Source of the DNA: Nitrospira sp.
GTDB lineage: Bacteria; Nitrospirota; Nitrospiria; Nitrospirales; Nitrospiraceae
Length of the DNA: 5,240 bases
Assembly: GCA_015904045.1 (NCBI GenBank)
Contig: JABMDG010000010.1
Location: 9,408-14,647 of the forward strand
Direction: 5' to 3'
Shown: positions 1 through 5,240 of the stretch, piece after piece
How the letters are laid out: each line of letters begins with the position of its first letter
How positions within the stretch are numbered: the stretch's first letter is position 1
Made by a program: the position numbers and the translations under genes
Notes under the pieces: model-generated
Database searches by the model: none
Told to the model about the DNA's origin: nothing
What the model saw: only the letters and a program-made list of their open reading frames with translations

Positions 1-81
1 AAGCAACGCGTCGCGGACCTTCGTGTAGAAGAAGATATCGGTGATGGCAACGAGAATGGTCTTATTCATAGAGTTGCTCAT
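1..81 (-). CDS. Unidentified protein, N-terminal fragment (27 codons in window)
   Basis: This leftward reading frame stays open from an ATG at 81 to the left edge and gives 27 residues beginning MSNSMNKTILVAITDIFF. A second in-frame ATG at 69 (MNKTILVAI) is an equally plausible start, since neither has a convincing Shine-Dalgarno sequence. The run KTILVAITD followed by a polar and aromatic stretch looks like the first beta strand and turn of a CheY-like or other alpha/beta fold. This is only an impression from a very short piece, so no function is assigned. It lies 97 nt downstream of the TPR gene on the same strand and may be co-transcribed with it. The length, C-terminus and any catalytic residues are outside the window. 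Confidence 0.5.
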   Translation of the reverse strand, partial: MSNSMNKTILVAITDIFFYTKVRDALL

Positions 82-83
82 GG

Positions 84-180
84 GCTGACAAGAAACAGGC
101 TGACATGTGTCCGAACCAATAATGAACTCTTCAACCCCTGCGGCCACTTGTCAGCGTGGTAGCTTGTTAGCCTGTCAGCT
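84..180. repeat. Dispersed GCTGACA/TGTCAGC motifs in the intergenic gap
   Basis: The gap between the TPR gene and the next gene holds GCTGACAAG at 84-92 and its exact reverse complement CTTGTCAGC at 147-155. A second pair is GGCTGACA at 98-105 and TGTCAGCT at 173-180; the last copy runs into the TPR stop codon. The copies can pair into a loose nested hairpin. Related GCTGATAGCTGA and TCAGCTGTCAGCA motifs occur in the thiC leader (3786-3842). They look like degenerate intergenic repeats; no function is claimed. Confidence 0.4.
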
Positions 181-694
181 AATTGAGCGAACTAATCAAC
201 CGTCCCAGCGCTTTCTTGGCGAGGGCATAATTCGGGTTCAGGGCCAGGGCCTGCTTGTACGAGTCGATGGCCTCCGTCCATTTCCCTTTGCGCTCATAGA
301 CACGGCCGAGATTCAAGTGTGGGAACGCCGGGCTTTCGTAGCGCTTGGCCGTCATCGCTTTCTGAAACCAGGTGATGGCCTCGTCAAGCTCGCCTTTCTC
401 GATCAGGTACGCACCGATATCGTTGTATGGATTCCCGAAGTCGGGGTCTTGTGCGATGGCTTTGTGGCATTCATCAATCGCCTCGTCGAGCCGGCCCATG
501 AAGCTGTAGGTCCATCCCAAAAAGGTGTAGGCCTCGGCGGTGGGATGTGTGGCCAACGATCGCTTATACAGATTGACGGCCTCTTCCAGCTCACCCTTCA
601 TCTGCCGTTCATAGGCCTGCTGAAAGAGGGTCCAGGCCTCTCGCTTGTCTTCTTCGTGGCCTTCGCCCTGTAGCAGAAAGTCTTGAACGTCCAT
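179..694 (-). CDS. Small tetratricopeptide repeat (TPR) protein
   Basis: The 171-residue product is almost entirely TPR. Four helix-turn-helix units can be read at about residues 20-53, 54-87, 88-121 and 124-157. They show the usual pattern of G/A at the turn, EAI or EAV in helix B and a closing P, for example GRLDEAIDECHKAIAQDP and GKWTEAIDSYKQALALNP. There is no signal peptide or membrane segment, so it is probably a cytoplasmic scaffold or protein-binding module; the partner is unknown. The ATG at 694 is chosen because the upstream frame meets a stop within the preceding 65 nt and no other ATG, GTG or TTG start lies between. No good Shine-Dalgarno is present, because the inverted-repeat element at 698-820 abuts the start. 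The gene follows thi4 by 151 nt on the same strand, but a role in thiamine synthesis is not implied. Confidence 0.9.
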   Translation of the reverse strand: MDVQDFLLQGEGHEEDKREAWTLFQQAYERQMKGELEEAVNLYKRSLATHPTAEAYTFLGWTYSFMGRLDEAIDECHKAIAQDPDFGNPYNDIGAYLIEKGELDEAITWFQKAMTAKRYESPAFPHLNLGRVYERKGKWTEAIDSYKQALALNPNYALAKKALGRLISSLN

Positions 695-697
695 GAT

Positions 698-820
698 CAG
701 GCTGATGAAACAGGTCCCCAGCGTCGTTCTCAGTCGTGCGAACTCCTCAACGTACTAAGAAGTACGCCTCCGGGTTCGCCCTCCCTGCGGCCTAGCCGGA
801 TGACCTGTTTGATCAGCCTG
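698..820. repeat. 123-bp inverted-repeat element with central hairpin (MITE/REP-like)
   Basis: The outer arms at 698-716 and 802-820 are reverse complements at 18 of 19 positions (mismatch 707/811). Inside is a second pair, GCGAAC (739-744 region) and GTTCGC (774-779 region), and at the centre the hairpin CGTACT-AAGA-AGTACG at 751-766. The whole element can fold into one long branched hairpin on either strand. It fills most of the thi4-TPR gap and ends 3 bases before the TPR start codon. It encodes nothing recognisable. No clear target-site duplication is visible. It resembles non-autonomous mobile or REP-type intergenic repeats. It could also act as a transcription attenuator between thi4 and the TPR gene, though there is no U-tract. 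Confidence 0.65.
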
Positions 821-845
821 CAGGGTTTATGGCTCATTGAAGCGT

Positions 846-1745
846 CTACTCCTGCTTCAACTTCTTCTTAATCAGTTCCGCGCCGTAGCGTCCGGAGAGC
901 AACATTGAGCCGAACGCCGGACCCATTCTCGGCGTGCCGTACACGGCGGCGACAGCCAATCCGATGACAAAGCAGTTGGGATAGACTTCGCCGGTCCGGT
1001 CCATCACTTCTTCCTCGGAGCGCGAGACCCACATGGCCCCGTTTCCGGGAACCGGTGTATAGAGGTTGCGTTTGTGCAGCAACTCCACCACGACGGCGTC
1101 ATGGCCGGTGGCGTCCACCACGATTTTGCTCTCCAGCGCGATGGGATCGACATGGATCATATCATGGCCGGCCATCTCTGCCGTGGTGTTGTTGACGACG
1201 ATGCCTTCGAGGATACCGTCCTTTCTCAAGATCAGATCGACCACACGGGTCAGGTTCAGCACCTTCGCGCCCCCGCGATAGGCAGCGGCAACAAGCGCGC
1301 CGGTGGCGTGGGGAGGATCGACCATGTACATGCCCTCGCATTCTTTGATCTTTTTGCAGGGTACGCCGATCTCTTCGAGGATCTCATTGGCGGGTTCGCA
1401 AATCGTGGCTTTGTTCATCAAATAGCCGCCATGCCAGAACCCACCGCCGAGCGCAAGACTCTGTTCGACGACGAGCGTGCGGAAGCCCATCGTCGCCAGA
1501 TCATGCGCGCAAATGAGTCCGGATGGCCCCGCGCCGACGATAATCACGTCGCTTTCGATCAGCTGATCGAACTCTTTGTAGTATTCCCGCGCGATGTGGC
1601 GGGTGATGTCTCGTTCTCTCAAGGGGCCCGCGCCGACGATAATCACGTCGCTTTCGATCAGCTGATCGAACTCTTTGTAGTATTCCCGCGCGATGTGGCG
1701 GGTGATGTCTCGTTCTCTCAAGGGGGCAGGTTTGGGCTTTGCCAT
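846..1745 (-). CDS. thi4: Thi4-family thiazole synthase (sulfide-dependent type) with an internal N-terminal duplication
   Basis: This enzyme makes ADP-thiazole, the thiazole precursor of thiamine, from NAD+, glycine and sulfur. The family is recognised from SDVIIVGAGPSGL (residues 65-77, dinucleotide-binding loop), GGGFWHGGYLMN (100-111), HVDP (198-201), VVDATGHDA (209-217) and TPRMGPAFGSMLLSG (271-285). In yeast Thi4 the sacrificial sulfur donor Cys205 sits two residues before Asp207 and 17 before His222. Here the same spacing gives His198, Asp200 and His215, so the Cys is replaced by His as in methanogen enzymes that use free sulfide catalytically. Residues 8-40 are repeated exactly as 41-73; without the extra copy the protein would be 266 residues, the usual size. 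The first copy ends GAGPLR, a broken loop, and only the second leads into GAGPSG. The ATG at 1745 has GAGG six bases upstream. Homologous archaeal ribose-1,5-bisphosphate isomerases are an alternative, but the thiC and TPP riboswitch context argues for thiazole synthesis. Confidence 0.93.
   Translation of the reverse strand: MAKPKPAPLRERDITRHIAREYYKEFDQLIESDVIIVGAGPLRERDITRHIAREYYKEFDQLIESDVIIVGAGPSGLICAHDLATMGFRTLVVEQSLALGGGFWHGGYLMNKATICEPANEILEEIGVPCKKIKECEGMYMVDPPHATGALVAAAYRGGAKVLNLTRVVDLILRKDGILEGIVVNNTTAEMAGHDMIHVDPIALESKIVVDATGHDAVVVELLHKRNLYTPVPGNGAMWVSRSEEEVMDRTGEVYPNCFVIGLAVAAVYGTPRMGPAFGSMLLSGRYGAELIKKKLKQE
1528..1725. repeat. Perfect 99-bp tandem duplication inside thi4
   Basis: Bases 1528-1626 and 1627-1725 are identical over all 99 positions. 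The match stops on both sides (1527 c versus 1626 g; 1627 c versus 1726 g), so the match length equals the period and there is no extra junction homology. The period is 33 codons, so the frame is kept and 33 residues are repeated in the protein. The absence of even silent differences means a very recent event or an assembly error. Confidence 0.97.
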
Positions 1746-3842
<2,097 letters not shown>

Positions 3843-3856
3843 CCGCACGTTCTCAC

Positions 3857-3893
3857 AATAAAAAAGCCGCACCCCCCGGCAAGAGGTACGGCT
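3857..3893 (-). terminator. Intrinsic terminator of the TPP riboswitch
   Basis: Read leftward, AGCCGTACC (3893-3885) pairs with GGTGCGGCT (3873-3865) to give a nine-base-pair stem with one G-U pair and an 11-nt loop, followed directly by six T residues and ATT. It lies 28 nt after the aptamer and 114 nt before the thiC start, the position expected for transcriptional control. Its 5' arm is also complementary to part of the aptamer (see the riboswitch entry). Confidence 0.88.
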
Positions 3894-3921
3894 GAATCCT
3901 CACAGTATCCGCTGTATTCCG

Positions 3922-4004
3922 GCTTCCCTACGCTGGTATTACCCAGGTCAGGTTGTGAGGGTCGTCCGATCGCTCGGACTCTCAGCCGCGGGGGCTCCCC
4001 TAGC
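3922..4004 (-). promoter_or_regulatory. TPP riboswitch (THI element) aptamer
   Basis: The minus strand carries the THI-box core: GGGGAGCC, CTGAGAG (3985-3979), ACCCT, AACCTGACCTGG, GTAATACCAG and CGTAGGGAAG (ending at 3922-3923). P1 is GCT/AGC at the two ends. The optional P3a stem is GTCCGA/TCGGAC closed by a GCGA tetraloop (3964-3979). The P4/P5 arm CTGG/CCAG is intact. Bound TPP should stabilise the aptamer and shut off thiC and thi4. The segment CGGCTGA (minus strand, 3988-3982) is perfectly complementary to TCAGCCG (3895-3889) at the base of the terminator, so an antiterminator can form when TPP is absent. Control of premature termination is therefore the likely mode. Confidence 0.96.
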
Positions 4005-4015
4005 AATTGAGAAGA

Positions 4016-4045
4016 ATCATATGCTGCCCAACAAAATGAAGTCAA
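4016..4045 (-). promoter_or_regulatory. Sigma70-type promoter of the thiC-thi4 operon
   Basis: TTGACT (4045-4040) and TATGAT (4021-4016) are separated by 18 bases on the minus strand, each matching five of six consensus positions. The expected start near 4009 falls about five bases before the first aptamer stem, which is what a riboswitch leader needs. Confidence 0.75.
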
Positions 4046-4095
4046 CCGGCCATTAGACCTATGGTTCACCAGGCTCTTCTATATGCAGGGGGGCT

Positions 4096-4120
4096 CCGAG
4101 TGTAGGGCTTCTCCCCTCGG
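4096..4120. other. GC-rich hairpin between the two promoters
   Basis: CCGAG (4096-4100) pairs with CTCGG (4116-4120), and inside it GGG (4105-4107) pairs with CCC (4113-4115) around a five-base loop. It lies upstream of the nadA -35 box, so it is not part of the predicted nadA transcript. It could be an operator or a chance structure. Confidence 0.25.
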
Positions 4121-4128
4121 GCGGTTCA

Positions 4129-4157
4129 TTGAATGTGCGGGAGGGCTATCGTAGAAT
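4129..4157 (+). promoter_or_regulatory. Putative nadA promoter
   Basis: TTGAAT (4129-4134) and TAGAAT (4152-4157) are 17 bases apart, matching four and five of six sigma70 consensus positions. A start near 4164 would leave a leader of about 20 nt that contains the strong ribosome binding site. Confidence 0.6.
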
Positions 4158-4173
4158 GTGGCTCCTTATTCCC

Positions 4174-4179
4174 AGGAGG
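4174..4179 (+). promoter_or_regulatory. nadA ribosome binding site
   Basis: AGGAGG lies five bases before the GTG at 4185. It settles the non-ATG start: the overlapping GTG at 4183 is followed at once by a stop, and no in-frame ATG lies upstream near the Shine-Dalgarno. Confidence 0.85.
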
Positions 4180-4184
4180 GACGT

Positions 4185-5240
4185 GTGACAATCAGTACGA
4201 CAGTACCGAAACTGATCGCTGACTACCAGGCGCTGGCGGCGGACGAATTGTTCAGCCGGACGGCTGCCGCCAAGCGGGCGCTCGGCCAACGCGTGATGAT
4301 TCTTGGCCACAATTATCAGCGAGACGAAGTGATCCAGCACGCTGATTTTCGCGGCGACTCCCTTCTGTTAGCCAAGCTGGCCGCCGAACGGTCCGAGCGG
4401 CCCTACATCGTGTTCTGCGGTGTGCATTTCATGGCGGAGACCGCGGACATCCTCAGCCGATCCAACCAAACCGTGATTCTGCCGGACATGGCGGCCGGCT
4501 GTTCGATGGCGGACATGGCGGCAATCGAGCAAGTCGATCAATGTTGGGAGGCGCTGGGTCAGGTGATTCCGGTTGAAGAGGCCGTCATCCCGGCGGTGTA
4601 TGTGAATTCCGCGGCGGTGCTCAAGGCGTTTTGTGGAGAGCACGGCGGGATTACCTGCACTTCCTCGAACGCCAAAGCCGTGATTGAGTGGTGTTGGGCC
4701 AGGCGCGAAAAGATCCTCTTCTTCCCCGATGAACATTTGGGCCGCAATACGGCGAACAAAATGGGTGTTTCTCGTGACGACATGATCGTGTGGGACCCCT
4801 ATCAGCCGAACGGCGGGAATACGCGGGATGCCATCAAGCGTGCCAAGCTGATCCTCTGGAAGGGCCATTGCAGTGTGCATCAGATGTTCCAGCCGGCGCA
4901 TGTCGATCATTTCCGCAAGCAGTATCCGGAGGGGAAAGTCATCGTCCATCCGGAATGCCACGAGAATGTTGTAAACAAGGCCGACCTGGTCGGGTCGACC
5001 GAATTCATTATCCGCACGGTGACCGCCGCGCCAGCCGGCACGGCCTGGGCGGTCGGGACCGAATTGAATCTCGTCAATCGCCTCAAACGCGAGCTGACCG
5101 ACAGGAAAGTGTTTTTTCTCTCCTCGACGATCTGCCAGTGCGCCACCATGTTTCGGATCGACGCCGCGCACCTCTGTTGGGCCATGGAGAACCTGGCCGA
5201 CGGCCAAGTCGTCAACCGCATCGTTGTCCCGGAGGACGAC
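4185..5240 (+). CDS. nadA: Quinolinate synthase NadA (C-terminus beyond the window)
   Basis: NadA is a 4Fe-4S enzyme that condenses iminoaspartate with dihydroxyacetone phosphate to quinolinate, the entry to de novo NAD+ synthesis. The 352 codons in the window run from GTG 4185 to the right edge without a stop. Recognised segments are ILGHNYQRDEVIQHAD (39-54), FCGVHFMAETADIL (77-90), LPDMAAGCSMADM (99-111), TCTSSNA (157-163), FFPDEHLGRNTA (179-190), WKGHCSVH (225-232), HPECHENV (255-262) and SSTICQCATM (313-322). By position, Cys106 and Cys229 correspond to two cluster ligands, and the third is Cys317 or Cys319; this matches the longer Bacillus-type NadA (about 368 residues) rather than the E. 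coli CX2CX2C type. Probably 10-25 residues are missing. It is transcribed divergently from the thi operon; its product pathway supplies the NAD+ that Thi4 uses. Confidence 0.97.
   Translation, partial: MTISTTVPKLIADYQALAADELFSRTAAAKRALGQRVMILGHNYQRDEVIQHADFRGDSLLLAKLAAERSERPYIVFCGVHFMAETADILSRSNQTVILPDMAAGCSMADMAAIEQVDQCWEALGQVIPVEEAVIPAVYVNSAAVLKAFCGEHGGITCTSSNAKAVIEWCWARREKILFFPDEHLGRNTANKMGVSRDDMIVWDPYQPNGGNTRDAIKRAKLILWKGHCSVHQMFQPAHVDHFRKQYPEGKVIVHPECHENVVNKADLVGSTEFIIRTVTAAPAGTAWAVGTELNLVNRLKRELTDRKVFFLSSTICQCATMFRIDAAHLCWAMENLADGQVVNRIVVPEDD

Noticed and set aside
107..673. Plus-strand 188-codon open frame
   Set aside because: It is antisense to the TPR gene, whose minus-strand translation has unmistakable TPR periodicity.
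698..820. Intrinsic terminator for the thi operon
   Set aside because: The hairpin is long and branched and lacks a T-tract on either side, so a standard Rho-independent terminator cannot be supported.
1528..1725. CRISPR-like or VNTR array
   Set aside because: There are only two contiguous 99-bp copies without spacers, lying inside a coding frame. This is a simple tandem duplication.
4368..5207. Minus-strand 279-codon open frame
   Set aside because: It is antisense to nadA, which has clear catalytic and cluster-binding motifs, a strong ribosome binding site and a promoter.

Overview
The window looks like chromosomal DNA of a moderately GC-rich bacterium. Gene content and the style of the intergenic repeats (CGTTAAC/CGTGAAC heptamers and a hairpin with the core CGTACTAAGAAGTACG) suggest a Nitrospira-like member of the Nitrospirota. 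That assignment rests on recognition without a database search and is moderate at best.

Layout. Right of centre is a divergent intergenic region (3743-4184). Leftward from it runs a thiamine precursor operon: a sigma70-type promoter (4016-4045), a TPP riboswitch (3922-4004), an intrinsic terminator (3857-3893), thiC (1832-3742), an 86-nt spacer with heptamer repeats, and a thi4-type thiazole synthase gene (846-1745). After a 151-nt gap filled mostly by a 123-bp inverted-repeat element (698-820), the same strand continues with a small TPR protein (179-694) and the first 27 codons of another gene (81 to the left edge). Rightward runs nadA (GTG start at 4185, cut by the right edge), with its own promoter at 4129-4157.

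How the genes fit together. ThiC makes the pyrimidine half of thiamine from AIR. Thi4 makes the thiazole half from NAD+, glycine and a sulfur source. This ThiC plus Thi4 pairing is the plant-like route rather than the ThiG/ThiS/ThiH route, placed here under one bacterial TPP riboswitch. NadA makes quinolinate, the precursor of the NAD+ that Thi4 consumes, so the two divergent units are linked metabolically. No sequence evidence of shared regulation was seen.

Most notable: (i) thi4 carries a perfect in-frame 99-bp tandem duplication that repeats its N-terminal helix, first beta strand and the start of the dinucleotide-binding loop; it is either a very recent mutation or an assembly artefact. 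(ii) Thi4 has His where the yeast enzyme has its sacrificial Cys, so it is predicted to be a catalytic, sulfide-using enzyme. (iii) The riboswitch aptamer and terminator share a 7-bp complementary segment that explains switching. (iv) A structured inverted-repeat element ends 3 bases from the TPR start codon. No wholly undescribed multi-gene system is visible; apart from the duplication and the repeats this is ordinary core metabolism.
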